21,051 nt of DNA from a virus (IMGVR_UViG_3300017714_000218:1-21051); one strand, 5' to 3'. Positions 1 through 6,827 are shown, counted from the stretch's first letter. The notes: a model not told the origin generated them from the letters alone. Numbers and translations: made by a program.

Positions 1-26
1 CACATGAAGTTTCCTGAAAAGGCCAT
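1..26 (-). CDS. 5' end of a phage virion/tail protein, cut by the window edge
   Basis: Only the first eight codons are inside the window, reading MAFSGNFM. An ATG at 26 is preceded by a strong AAGGAGA ribosome-binding site and lies one base after the TGA of the upstream gene, so it continues the operon. From memory, small beta-rich virion proteins of marine phages often begin MAFTGxFM, directly followed by a polar helix, which fits this position among tail and connector genes. The match rests on eight residues, so the start is well supported while the product is an inference. Confidence 0.65.
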
Positions 27-27
27 G

Positions 28-324
28 TCACATTCTCCTTATAAGTTCAGCGAGGTCAGGGTGCCCCGCATCTTTGATTGCATTATATACAGTAGTTCGA
101 TCACTTTTAACAGCTTCGCGTAAATAGAAACCCACCAACTGTACGATACGCTTCTGAAAAGCACGAGCCTGCGCTTGTATCGCAGGGTGTGCTTCATCTG
201 AAACTGAAATAATTTTCTCCGCGCACCGTTCCGCTACTTCTTCTGGCGTAAAGCCACGGTTCTGAGTGGTATGAACCTCTACCTTAAATTCATTAGGTAA
301 ATCTATCTTTAACTCTGAAATCAT
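28..324 (-). CDS. Conserved marine-phage hypothetical protein, 98 aa
   Basis: Unrecognised function. The protein has an N-terminal beta-like stretch (about residues 1-25) followed by alpha-helical segments with EEVAERCAEKII near 28-39, an ISVSDEAHPAIQAQARAF block, and a final LAELIRRM helix. I recall similar small proteins in uncultured marine phage genomes, always next to connector or tail genes, but no assigned role. The start ATG at 324 overlaps the adaptor stop by four bases (ATGA) and has AGGAAA upstream. The predominantly helical, charged character would suit a small head-tail or tail assembly factor, but nothing shows this directly. Confidence 0.8.
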   Translation of the reverse strand: MISELKIDLPNEFKVEVHTTQNRGFTPEEVAERCAEKIISVSDEAHPAIQAQARAFQKRIVQLVGFYLREAVKSDRTTVYNAIKDAGHPDLAELIRRM

Positions 325-968
325 GTGCGTGGTTTCCTAATCTGTCCGTAACGATACTCATCTACAACCTCTTGAGCTTCGCCCAAGTTCTTCAGTCGGG
401 AAGCCCCTTCCACAAATCTTTGGTTATACATTTGCATCAAATTTGGATCTCCTTTCATGTATATATACGCTTCAATCAGTGATCCATACAAAAGAGTAAT
501 CTCTGCATTAGTGGAAAGCCAACTTGTCCCACTGTCCGCACCCGCGGTTAGTGATGCGGGCCTATATAAGTAGTGAATATCCACAGTATAGTTTGCATTT
601 GGGGTAGGCGCTAAGATAAAGTTATCCACGTCAAACTGAGCATAATACTTAGGCTGACCAGTAGTAGTGGCGTCTGGGTTGTATGTCTGCACAAAGTCTA
701 ACTCTTTAAAAATTAAAAACTCTTTGTCCCCACTGACATCAATACTTAACGAGAAAGGAGCTAAGAAGTCGGAAGGGGCAGTCAAGTACTCGTTGCCCGT
801 AGACATAGTGCCAAACTGGTTCTTTTGAAACAGATTTAACTGCACACTTTTAAGTATTCGTTCTTCTGCCAACCTAATAAACAAAGGAAGATTGTTAACG
901 AAACTGGTTTCGTCATTTTCTGTATAGTCCTGAATGGCTTGTTTCAGTTCGCCATATGTCATTGTCAT
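321..968 (-). CDS. Phage adaptor / head-tail connector protein (SU10 gp7-like)
   Basis: A 215-residue protein starting MTMTYGELKQAIQDY. The N-terminal helical part (FVNNLPLFIRLAEERI) followed by a beta-rich centre (QPKYYAQFDVDNFILAPTPN, DIHYLYRPASL) and a C-terminal helical region resembles the adaptor family that includes podophage SU10 gp7. Such proteins form a ring below the portal and join head to tail. An in-frame TTG at 1010 would add 14 residues, but the ATG at 968 overlaps the preceding TGA by four bases (ATGA), like the junctions around it, so I chose that start; the GGGAGG upstream is rather far at about 13 bases. The neighbouring 221-aa connector-like gene supports the call. Confidence 0.75.
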   Translation of the reverse strand: MTMTYGELKQAIQDYTENDETSFVNNLPLFIRLAEERILKSVQLNLFQKNQFGTMSTGNEYLTAPSDFLAPFSLSIDVSGDKEFLIFKELDFVQTYNPDATTTGQPKYYAQFDVDNFILAPTPNANYTVDIHYLYRPASLTAGADSGTSWLSTNAEITLLYGSLIEAYIYMKGDPNLMQMYNQRFVEGASRLKNLGEAQEVVDEYRYGQIRKPRT

Positions 969-1750
969 GGTGTGTTCGCTTGGCCTCCCATACCTGAATG
1001 GTTGGTGCAATAGTAATACAATGTTGGAGCACCTGACGCCACCGTTATTTGAGTATAAGCACCTGCACTTCCAGGTGTACCGCTAGTAGTAACCCCCGTG
1101 GTGTACTCTGAACCCCCACCATGACTTCCATTAGCGGTAGTGCTAAACCGGAAAGGATGTGAACTATTGCTGGAATCGCTTTGATCAAAGCGATAAGAGT
1201 TTCCTTCATTTAAACTAAGCGTAGGAGAAACAGAACCGCCAATGTAGTATTTATTACCCGTCCCGTAGCTGTTTGTTCCAGATGCAACTGTGACTGTATA
1301 TGTAGTGTATCCTGTGGTTGTTACGGTTACAGAACCTATAGCACTCGTACCTGAAACTCCCGTTACAGAAAAGCTAACATCGTCTACAAAAGCCGTACCA
1401 ACACCACCCGTTGCACTTACACCTGTTGGTGTGGCATTAGCCCCACCCGTAGTACCTATAACGGAAACTTCCCCTGGGGCACCAATAGCTCGAATGCGTT
1501 CGAGTGTAGGAGCCTCAACCGTAGGCACTCCAACATAAACTTGTAATGATTCCGCCTTATCAGGTCGTGGGTTTCGCAAAGCTTGAGGGTCTGGGCCTAC
1601 TTTCGGAGGGTATAATTGAGGATGCTTTGGTTCAAATTCATCAGGGCCAACCTTTGCGCCTGTCCATTCAACTTTCATCTGATGCAAGCGGTAACGGCGA
1701 CCTGACCGATCTGAAATACCCCAAGCCTTTTTTCCGTTAGCGTAAGCCAT
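965..1750 (-). CDS. Virion/fibre-type protein with a C-terminal cupredoxin-like domain
   Basis: 261 residues. Residues 1-80 form a conserved-looking N-terminal part rich in charged and Pro residues (AYANGKKAWGISDRSGRRYR, then EPKHPQLYPPKVGPDPQAL). Residues 85-165 are a Gly/Thr/Ser/Val-rich linker. Residues about 166-258 form a beta-sandwich-like domain containing SHPFRF (His198) and YYYCTNHSGMGG (Cys248, His251, Met254). His, Cys-x2-His-x2-Met is the ligand order of type-1 copper proteins, with the same C-terminal spacing as amicyanin. I have seen this domain in many marine phage structural proteins, usually without a copper annotation. The start overlaps the upstream TAA (TAATG) with GAGGG as ribosome-binding site. 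Virion location is inferred from context; copper binding is untested. Confidence 0.75.
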   Translation of the reverse strand: MAYANGKKAWGISDRSGRRYRLHQMKVEWTGAKVGPDEFEPKHPQLYPPKVGPDPQALRNPRPDKAESLQVYVGVPTVEAPTLERIRAIGAPGEVSVIGTTGGANATPTGVSATGGVGTAFVDDVSFSVTGVSGTSAIGSVTVTTTGYTTYTVTVASGTNSYGTGNKYYIGGSVSPTLSLNEGNSYRFDQSDSSNSSHPFRFSTTANGSHGGGSEYTTGVTTSGTPGSAGAYTQITVASGAPTLYYYCTNHSGMGGQANTP

Positions 1751-2415
1751 TATACCCTCAAATAACTTAAACTAGGCTGTAGTTTAAGAGGAGTCCTGCC
1801 CTGATCCTCGTCAGCCGCACGTTGAAACTCTTCTTCGTACACTGTTTTCAAAAGCTGGATGCGTTCTGGAGACCTCTTCATAGCTATGTAATAGGCTAAA
1901 CCCGCTACCATACAGGGGAAGAACCTAAAAGGCATGTCGGTCGTATTTACCAAAGTGTCTGCATCTTCGATCCTGCGCACGTAGTAATATATCAACTGAT
2001 CCGTAGAGTTTTCTGGCACAGCCCATAAATTAATCACCGGATCGACTTGACGATTAAGCCAGTACTGGCTTGTACGGCCTTGCGTTGTTTTATTGGGGAG
2101 TGTGGCGTAATCGCCACGACTAATCCGCTCAACCTCGTAATCTGTACCGTCACGGCGAAGAACTACGTCAAGCAAATCAACTACATCATCAGTTAAAGTT
2201 TCCTGTGCCTGGCCCTGCGTAAGGGTTATGGTGTTCTGCTTTACTGTCCATAGGTTTAACCCACGGTTAGCCCATTCTGCAAACATCAGATTCAAAGAAC
2301 GACGTGCAGTCTTGGCGTCATAACCAGTGCGAACTTCTAATCCGCACCGCTCATATGCCTCTTCAATAACCTCCGCTACATCGAGGTTAAAGTCTCTTGA
2401 ACCTGAAGTTGTCAT
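1750..2415 (-). CDS. Head-tail connector / tail accessory protein, 221 aa
   Basis: Mostly helical at both ends with a beta-rich centre. Landmarks are FNLDVAEVIEEAYERCG (about 9-25), ARRSLNLMFAEWANRGLNLW (about 37-56), VDLLDVVLRRDGTDYEV (about 79-95), RTSQYWLNR with INLWAVP in the middle, and PFRFFPCMVAGLAYYIAMK (about 162-180). This pattern is common in uncultured marine phages directly beside the adaptor gene. Its shape resembles gp4-type tail accessory or neck proteins of P22-like podophages, but this assignment is inferred from architecture and context. The ATG follows the preceding stop by four bases with only a weak GAG upstream, so translation probably depends on coupling. Confidence 0.7.
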   Translation of the reverse strand: MTTSGSRDFNLDVAEVIEEAYERCGLEVRTGYDAKTARRSLNLMFAEWANRGLNLWTVKQNTITLTQGQAQETLTDDVVDLLDVVLRRDGTDYEVERISRGDYATLPNKTTQGRTSQYWLNRQVDPVINLWAVPENSTDQLIYYYVRRIEDADTLVNTTDMPFRFFPCMVAGLAYYIAMKRSPERIQLLKTVYEEEFQRAADEDQGRTPLKLQPSLSYLRV

Positions 2416-2419
2416 AGCA

Positions 2420-2635
2420 TCAACTCATGTTTGTGTTACGAACGCCACGACCAGGCATTACACAACCGCCGTCCATGTATCCGAGTTTAGCTTGCCCGCC
2501 ACGCATCATCTTAGCTTGCCCGCCACGCATCATCTTAGCTTGCCCGCCACGCATCATCTTACCGACTCCATCAGCGGCGTAATCAGGGACCATCTTACCC
2601 TGTTTGTTTTTTACCATATTAAGTTTACCTGGCAT
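2420..2635 (-). CDS. Small basic protein with three perfect MRGGQA repeats
   Basis: 71 residues. Function unknown. Residues 26-49 are three identical copies of KMMRGGQA, followed by LGYMDGGCVMPGRG. The protein is Lys, Met and Gly rich with no predicted hydrophobic segment, so it is probably largely disordered. It starts at an ATG with AGGAG eight bases upstream and lies one base after the stop of the preceding gene, within the late operon. Gly-Gly-rich small proteins of this kind recur in marine phage structural regions; a role in the virion or in assembly is inference only. Confidence 0.75.
   Translation of the reverse strand: MPGKLNMVKNKQGKMVPDYAADGVGKMMRGGQAKMMRGGQAKMMRGGQAKLGYMDGGCVMPGRGVRNTNMS
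2487..2558. repeat. Three perfect 24-bp tandem repeats inside a coding region
   Basis: Units at 2487-2510, 2511-2534 and 2535-2558 are identical (each starts TTAGCTTGCC and ends GCATCATC on the plus strand). Each unit encodes exactly eight residues, so gain or loss of a copy keeps the frame. Confidence 0.95.
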
Positions 2636-2636
2636 T

Positions 2637-3077
2637 TTAAGAACTCCTATTTCTGCGCGTCATGATGTGGCGCTGGTAATCTTCTGTACTATAGTTCGTA
2701 TAGTACCCTAATTTTTCCAACTTTACAGCAGCGTTTTCCAACTCAGTCCAACGCTGTATGAACACAATGGCTTTTTCTTTCAAGTACGACAGTAACCAAA
2801 GGTCTATCCCCGCCGCCGCGTAGAAGTTATTCATCGCCATGCATTCGTCTTCTAACTGATTATACTCTTTTCCGTAGTTAAAATCAAAGACCATCGTAAC
2901 TTTATAACCAGTTTGAAGAAACTTAGATGATTCATTCAACACGTCTAGCCATAAGTTATCTGAAACAAGCGTCTTAACTTCGCCGTTTTTAACAGCGGGA
3001 AGTGCAAATGGGCAGGCAGGAACACCGTTGTTGTGCTCTGTAGGTTCGGATAATTCCTCTGCCCACTCTCTTATCAA
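2637..3077 (-). CDS. Conserved hypothetical protein, 146 aa (ACPFA / LEKLGYY family)
   Basis: The protein contains VPACPFALPAV near residues 19-29, a central FDFNYGKEYNQLEDECMAMNN region, GIDLWLLSYLKEKAIVFIQRW near 90-110 and LEKLGYYTNY near 121-130. I recognise this combination from uncharacterised proteins of marine phages and marine bacteria, and do not know a function. The start is a TTG at 3077 whose sequence overlaps the upstream TGA (TTGA); GAGGG five bases upstream supports it, and no better ATG lies nearby. It sits between very small basic virion-type genes. An enzymatic or modifying role is possible because it is a compact, globular-looking protein unlike its neighbours, but this is speculation. 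Confidence 0.75.
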   Translation of the reverse strand: MIREWAEELSEPTEHNNGVPACPFALPAVKNGEVKTLVSDNLWLDVLNESSKFLQTGYKVTMVFDFNYGKEYNQLEDECMAMNNFYAAAGIDLWLLSYLKEKAIVFIQRWTELENAAVKLEKLGYYTNYSTEDYQRHIMTRRNRSS

Positions 3078-3304
3078 AACACCCTCACCAACCCGCCGTT
3101 AGCTTTTTTGTTTTTCCAGCTTATACGCTTTGACGATTTTTTCTTTTTAGAGGCAGACGTGCACTGCGCCATCGTAGGTCTACAAGCAGGGTAGCCTTTA
3201 CGCTTCTCCCCCTTTTGACGACCACAGGGTTTTCCTGTCTTACAGTCCACCCAACCCTTACCGTCGTTTTGTCCAAACCATTCTTGAAGGGAGTTCTTTG
3301 CCAT
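3074..3304 (-). CDS. Small Lys/Cys-rich conserved phage protein with KK..GG tail
   Basis: 76 residues. The N-terminal half is a conserved block (SLQEWFGQNDGKGWVDCKTG, then PCGRQKGEKRKGYPACRPT) with Cys21, Cys27, Cys41 and Cys48; the second half is strongly basic (SKKKKSSKRISWKNKK) and ends in ANGGLVRVF. The four cysteines could bind a metal such as zinc, which is inference. Proteins of this type are frequent in marine phages and have no known function that I can name. The ATG overlaps the preceding stop (TAATG). The charge suggests contact with nucleic acid or with acidic virion proteins. Confidence 0.75.
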   Translation of the reverse strand: MAKNSLQEWFGQNDGKGWVDCKTGKPCGRQKGEKRKGYPACRPTMAQCTSASKKKKSSKRISWKNKKANGGLVRVF

Positions 3305-3582
3305 TAGAAAGTCCTTGTACGCTTACGTCGATCTTCTTCTACTATGCCACATCCAGAAGCAATCATACCACCAGGGCTGTATCGGTTTTGTGCTGGACGT
3401 TTAGGATTATCTACTGAAGTCATTACACCACCTTCGGCGGCTTTCTTAGTAGAGTTTCCCCAGTTTGCGGCCCCGACCTTTCGGCACTTGGACAGGGCCC
3501 CCGATGCGTAAGCGCTGGGCCAGACCTTGTACCGAGCTTTTACCTTTCGGTAACACGCGTCCTTTTTTGTTTTTTTTGCCAT
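3304..3582 (-). CDS. Small basic conserved phage protein (KDACYxKVKxRYKVWPSAYASGAL type)
   Basis: 92 residues. Residues 1-42 contain the widely distributed block KKDACYRKVKARYKVWPSAY followed by ASGALSKCRKVGAANWG, which I recognise as a domain of unknown function in phages and giant viruses (possibly DUF5872; the number is from memory). The rest is a Gly-rich tail with two GG sites (51-52 and 71-72) and a terminal EEDRRKRTRTF. The ATG overlaps the upstream stop as TAATG. In other genomes this block can occur as a small domain in virion-associated proteins; here its place among structural genes suggests the same. Confidence 0.8.
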   Translation of the reverse strand: MAKKTKKDACYRKVKARYKVWPSAYASGALSKCRKVGAANWGNSTKKAAEGGVMTSVDNPKRPAQNRYSPGGMIASGCGIVEEDRRKRTRTF

Positions 3583-3815
3583 TAATCAACTCTTCTGGGG
3601 GTTTTGAGATTTGAAACGGTATCTGTCCACGACTTATCAAGTACAGCCTGCCTTTCTGCTAAACGGTCTATCGCTTGAACTAAATGATCCATTTTTACAT
3701 CCATGACTTCGGTGCGTTTATCTACAGTCACGAGAGTACTTACGATCCAAATAAGGCCCGCAGAAGACAGAGTTAGAATTGTGCCTAAAACTAGAAGCTG
3801 TGTGTTCTTGTCCAT
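3582..3815 (-). CDS. Single-pass membrane protein with coiled-coil tail, 77 aa
   Basis: A hydrophobic segment at about residues 7-31 (LLVLGTILTLSSAGLIWIVS) is followed by an amphipathic helix (MDVKMDHLVQAIDRLAERQA) and a short polar tail. A GTG at 3836 would add seven residues, but the ATG at 3815 has a TAAGAG site and follows the upstream stop by five bases, so it is preferred. Its topology, a short N terminus, one transmembrane helix and a coiled coil, resembles small phage membrane proteins such as spanin-like or haemolysin-XhlA-like proteins. It lies far from the lysis cassette at 9.5-11 kb, so its role is unclear. Confidence 0.7.
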   Translation of the reverse strand: MDKNTQLLVLGTILTLSSAGLIWIVSTLVTVDKRTEVMDVKMDHLVQAIDRLAERQAVLDKSWTDTVSNLKTPRRVD

Positions 3816-3820
3816 TACTC

Positions 3821-4066
3821 TTACCACATCTTGCACGACCAGTAACGGGCCGATAGCTTATCTAACTTTTTAGTGTCACATCCATGCCGAGCGCGGAAAG
3901 ACTTGCGGCGTTTAGGATTGGATTTTTTGATCGTCATATTAGCATCGCCAAATCTAATAATCTTTTCTTTTCCATTAGCACAGGCTTTCACAACAGACTT
4001 CTTGCCGCCAGATATCTGACGCTTCGGCTTGTTGCACTTCATCTTAGATTTGTCGATCTTAGCCAT
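3821..4066 (-). CDS. Small basic conserved phage protein (RHGCDxxxLDKxxxRYWSCKMW)
   Basis: 81 residues, about a quarter Lys or Arg. The C-terminal half (KIIRFGDANMTIKKSNPKRR, then SFRARHGCDTKKLDKLSARY and WSCKMW) is a conserved block I recall from many marine and giant-virus genomes without a known function. Cys12, Cys29, Cys63 and Cys78 plus His61 are potential metal ligands. The ATG has GGAG upstream and follows the preceding stop by two bases. It is one of four very basic small genes lying side by side here, which suggests a common role, for example DNA condensation or virion-internal packing; that is inference. Confidence 0.8.
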   Translation of the reverse strand: MAKIDKSKMKCNKPKRQISGGKKSVVKACANGKEKIIRFGDANMTIKKSNPKRRKSFRARHGCDTKKLDKLSARYWSCKMW

Positions 4067-4068
4067 AA

Positions 4069-4353
4069 CTACTCCACAAACACTGTTATTTTCGTATTAG
4101 ATGGGAGAGTCACGTAAACGCCCTTCTTGGCTAGAATGCCGTCTCCAGGGATATACACCTCGTTCGTTCCCTGTTGGGTTTGATCAACCTCCATAAGAAC
4201 CTTACCGGATCCTGCTGAAGCGTTGTCATACAAAACAACATCTCCCGAAGCCCCACTCTCATATGTTACGACAACAGCTTGTAATCGGCAGCGTCTCTGA
4301 ACCAACGCTGCCGAGGTGTGAGAGTGAACTGAGGTTACCTCACTACCAACCAT
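4069..4353 (-). CDS. Small beta-rich virion protein, paralogue of the upstream gene
   Basis: 94 residues dominated by alternating hydrophobic beta strands. It aligns by eye with the next gene upstream (4362-4643): both have an Arg-x-Arg-Leu turn into a strand, a GASGDVVLYDNASAGSGKVL-like stretch, a VYIPGDGILAKKGVYV-like segment and an end in a strand plus acidic or polar residue. The pair therefore looks like a tandem duplication. Compact beta proteins located just after the capsid module often decorate the capsid or form tail or fibre parts; which applies here cannot be told. The start has an AGAGGG site upstream. Confidence 0.75.
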   Translation of the reverse strand: MVGSEVTSVHSHTSAALVQRRCRLQAVVVTYESGASGDVVLYDNASAGSGKVLMEVDQTQQGTNEVYIPGDGILAKKGVYVTLPSNTKITVFVE

Positions 4354-4361
4354 CTCGCCCT

Positions 4362-4643
4362 CTAAGACAAGAAAATTGTAAGTTGATTTGAGGAACCTGT
4401 AAACGCTGCAACAAACACACCCTCTTTGAAAATGATCCCGTTGTCTGGAATATTCATAACGTGATGGCCTGTAGGAAATGTTTGAGTCAACAAAACAGTT
4501 CCTGATGCAGAGCCGTCCTTGAGAGTAAACGCGCCCGCTGCATCAGCAAAAATAACAATCTGGCGCAGACGAGAACGAGTAGGCCCAACAATCGCAGCAG
4601 TTGTGCCTTGGACCCAATTATATGCGGTTACTGGACCTGACAT
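4362..4643 (-). CDS. Small beta-rich virion protein, 93 aa
   Basis: A compact beta-strand-rich protein starting MSGPVTAYNWVQGTTAAIVG. It shares with its downstream neighbour the RSRLRQIVIF strand, the LKDGSASGTVLLTQ stretch and the IPDNGIIFKEGVFVA segment. The ATG has AGGAG eight bases upstream. The gene lies between the 153-aa beta-rich protein and its own paralogue, downstream of the capsid terminator. A decoration or fibre role is inferred from fold type and location. No cysteines or membrane segments are present. Confidence 0.75.
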   Translation of the reverse strand: MSGPVTAYNWVQGTTAAIVGPTRSRLRQIVIFADAAGAFTLKDGSASGTVLLTQTFPTGHHVMNIPDNGIIFKEGVFVAAFTGSSNQLTIFLS

Positions 4644-4655
4644 CTAAGTCTCCTA

Positions 4656-5117
4656 TTAAGAGAGGTTATTATTTTGCTGATACAAAATAGTGAACCGTAC
4701 TTCTCCAGCGTTCGTCGCTGCCGACGCAGTAACTGTCAAACGAATATCTGCGGTGCCAGTGTCTTCCCACGCTAGTGCCGCACCTGCTTCAGTAGTCGGA
4801 TACTTACGACCTGCGGTTGTGCCACTTGCGAAAGTGTTCAGAATTGTAGCCGCGCCGCCTACCGTGTCACCAACGCTCAAATTGGTGGTAGCATTAGCCG
4901 CTGTAATTACATCTATTACACAGTCAATGATCTGCGAATTAGCAGGGATAACAACGTTCGTTACTTGAGCCGCCAATGCGCCACCAGATAAATCTGCGGC
5001 AAAAGTCTGCGCCATAACGACTTGACCAGTGTTTTTTATGTTTGACCCGAGGGTTGTTCCTGTGGTTTCTTTGATGGTCCCCGCTTTAATAGGACCTGAA
5101 AAAGTTGTCGTACCCAT
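4656..5117 (-). CDS. Beta-rich virion protein (decoration or fibre type), 153 aa
   Basis: Rich in Ala, Thr, Gly and Val with strand-forming stretches such as NVVIPANSQIIDCVIDVITA and ADIRLTVTASAATNAGEVRF. The N terminus GTTTFSGPIKAGTIKETTG is of the kind found in marine phage virion proteins, where it may be an assembly segment. First gene after the terminator at 5192-5222; AGGAG lies eight bases before the ATG. The region between the terminator and this ATG has no convincing promoter, so expression probably comes from readthrough. It may be a head decoration or tail surface protein; the sequence does not decide. Confidence 0.75.
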   Translation of the reverse strand: MGTTTFSGPIKAGTIKETTGTTLGSNIKNTGQVVMAQTFAADLSGGALAAQVTNVVIPANSQIIDCVIDVITAANATTNLSVGDTVGGAATILNTFASGTTAGRKYPTTEAGAALAWEDTGTADIRLTVTASAATNAGEVRFTILYQQNNNLS

Positions 5118-5191
5118 GTTGATCTCCTGTCTGGGTTAGTCAGCCGCACCATGCAGCTGTCAGGGATATAGAAACAATACAGGAGAACTAA

Positions 5192-5222
5192 ACAAAAAGA
5201 AAGGGGCTACCGAAGCAGCCCC
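5192..5222 (-). terminator. Intrinsic terminator after the major capsid gene
   Basis: On the minus strand GGGGCTGC and GTAGCCCC form an 8-bp stem (one G-U pair) closed by a C(UUCG)G tetraloop, followed by a T-rich run TTTCTTTTTGTTT. It lies 24 bases beyond the capsid stop codon and is the only clear terminator inside the left arm. Confidence 0.9.
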
Positions 5223-5245
5223 CTCTAGTTTTATCCCCTTGGTGT

Positions 5246-6157
5246 TTATGCTCCAGGGGAACCAAATACCGCACGAGGGTCGCTAAAGCCAAAGCTGTAA
5301 CGCTCACGCGCTTTAAAGCGCATGTTACCTGTGTCGAAGTCTGCTTCCATGTTGGTGGACATTGGAGTCCGCTCAAAATGGACGAAGCCGCGAGGTGCGT
5401 CTGTTTTAATGAAGAACGCATCTGGATCCGTAAGAAAGTCGTTGACGGCATAGCCATCAGGCAACATCCCCATGGAACGGATTGCGTTCGTATCATTGTC
5501 AGCCGTGCCAACACGTAGGTTGGAAACCATCAAACGCTCTGCAACGAATTGCAGTTGGCGAGGGATGACCAGCTTGTTGCCGCGAAGAGCAACTTTAAGA
5601 CCACGCTCATCAACAAAACCTGCGATGTTGATCAAAGCATCTTCAAGAGATGTTTCGTTCAAATCAGCAGCTACTGTTGGTTCGTTGGCAAACGTACCAC
5701 CGTTAGTAAGCGGGTGGTCAGTTGCACAAAGAGCAACGCCATCACCGCCAGCAGATGCGCCAGCAGTAAATGCGTTGTTAAGAACCGCAGCGGCCTTAAC
5801 TTGCTTTGAGTGTGCCATCGAACGAGCCAACGCACGAGTGTAACGCGAACCAAGACGATCATAGAGATTGTCTTCGATAGCTTCCTCAGTGATTGAGAAT
5901 GCCAGCGCCACTGTTTCGTGGTTGTAACGAGCAGTGTATGCTTCGTTAGCGTCGTCGAAGTTAATTGCAGAACCTTCCGATTTGGTTGGTGCTGCGCCAA
6001 AACCACTCAACATAACTTCCTCTTCGAATGCTCGATCAGAAGATTCTGTTGTGTAGATCTCTGCGTGTTGGTTTTCGTACCGAGAGTACTCCATACCAAA
6101 CAAAGCGTTGAGACCTGGTTCTAGTTCTTTCGCTAATTGTGCGCGAGAAATAGCCAT
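5246..6157 (-). CDS. Major capsid protein
   Basis: 303 residues. The N-terminal helix (ISRAQLAKELEPGLNALFGM), the acidic early segment ending AYTARYNHETVALAFSITEE, the central helix with ALARSMAHSKQVKAAAVLNN, the AGGDGVALCATDHPLTNGGT loop, the LEDALINIAGFVDERGLKVA spine-like region and the VIPRQLQFVAERLM segment match Mu gpT/HK97-fold-like coat proteins of marine phages. The length is typical for an HK97-fold coat without a large insertion. It has the best ribosome-binding site in the window (AAGGAGGT), as expected for the most abundant product, and a strong terminator follows. It lies downstream of the scaffold gene, the usual order. Confidence 0.9.
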   Translation of the reverse strand: MAISRAQLAKELEPGLNALFGMEYSRYENQHAEIYTTESSDRAFEEEVMLSGFGAAPTKSEGSAINFDDANEAYTARYNHETVALAFSITEEAIEDNLYDRLGSRYTRALARSMAHSKQVKAAAVLNNAFTAGASAGGDGVALCATDHPLTNGGTFANEPTVAADLNETSLEDALINIAGFVDERGLKVALRGNKLVIPRQLQFVAERLMVSNLRVGTADNDTNAIRSMGMLPDGYAVNDFLTDPDAFFIKTDAPRGFVHFERTPMSTNMEADFDTGNMRFKARERYSFGFSDPRAVFGSPGA

Positions 6158-6170
6158 TCTTTAGACCTCC

Positions 6171-6806
6171 TTATACGCCAGTGGTCGATGGAGTACCAGC
6201 AGCAATCGCGCCGTTGGCGGAGTTGAAGCTGTTATTCAATCGAACGATTAGTGGGATACCAGCGGCAGCGAAATCCGCATTTTCTGGGTCATCTTGAATG
6301 CCCATAATACGAAGATGCAATGCAGCAGTGGTAGCGATAGTGCTGACACCCAACTTAGCAGAAGAAATACCTGTGGAAGAAACTCCAGAGGTTCCAGCAG
6401 CGAAGTTTGCGTTTGCGAACACGTGCGCTCGAGCAGCAGCTTCGCTTGTGAGCGAGGCGTCTGAACAAATTACAAATGTTTGCATAGGGTTATCATACAC
6501 AAAGGCTTTGACTGGGTGATCGGAATCAGCGCCAGAACCAGGCCATGAGTTAGAGAAGATAGTCTCTCCAGTGGTGGACGAAACGTATTCACATCCCCAG
6601 AAAACACCTACTAGACCTACAGATCCACCAGCAGCCGCGCCAACAATGTCAATAAAGCCTGTTGACAGCGGAATTACGGGTGAACCTTGGTAAATCGCGT
6701 TAGTGTTTCCGGAAGCAATACGATACTCGGTCGCACCAGTGGTGTTCGCAGCCTGTCCGACTACGCCAATCGGGCGAAGCCCGAATGCACCGTTAGTGTT
6801 TGCCAT
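6171..6806 (-). CDS. Capsid accessory (decoration-type) protein, 211 aa
   Basis: Begins MANTNGAFGLRPIGVVGQAA and is rich in Gly, Ala, Ser and Thr with many short beta strands; ends in a flexible Gly/Ala/Thr tail. I recall proteins beginning this way beside the coat gene of many marine phages. The compact beta character and place directly upstream of the capsid gene suggest a head-stabilising or decoration protein. Key segments are NAIYQGSPVIPLSTGFID (about 36-53), VGLVGVFWGCEYV (about 63-75) and PENADFAAAGIPLIVRLNNS near the end. A ribosome-binding site AAGGA lies about ten bases before the ATG. No experimental role is known to me. Confidence 0.75.
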   Translation of the reverse strand: MANTNGAFGLRPIGVVGQAANTTGATEYRIASGNTNAIYQGSPVIPLSTGFIDIVGAAAGGSVGLVGVFWGCEYVSSTTGETIFSNSWPGSGADSDHPVKAFVYDNPMQTFVICSDASLTSEAAARAHVFANANFAAGTSGVSSTGISSAKLGVSTIATTAALHLRIMGIQDDPENADFAAAGIPLIVRLNNSFNSANGAIAAGTPSTTGV

Positions 6807-6827
6807 CGTAGCAATCCTTTTTCTAAG

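Noticed and set aside
2487-2558. CRISPR array
   Set aside because: Repeats are directly adjacent with no spacers and lie in frame inside a gene.
2327-2665. Plus-strand ORF with repeated SLPATHHL
   Set aside because: The repeat is the antisense reading of the KMMRGGQA triplication; no upstream ribosome-binding site and no operon context on this strand.
3446-3640. 64-aa minus-strand ORF in another frame of the basic-protein gene
   Set aside because: It overlaps two genes with coupled starts and supported motifs; its sequence is a frame shadow.
4690-4968. 92-aa plus-strand ORF
   Set aside because: Antisense to the 153-aa beta-rich gene, no ribosome-binding site, same explanation as other shadows.
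5124-5190. Minus-strand promoter for the genes after the capsid terminator
   Set aside because: TTGTTT and TATATC can be found but with a 19-base spacer and weak matches; not convincing.
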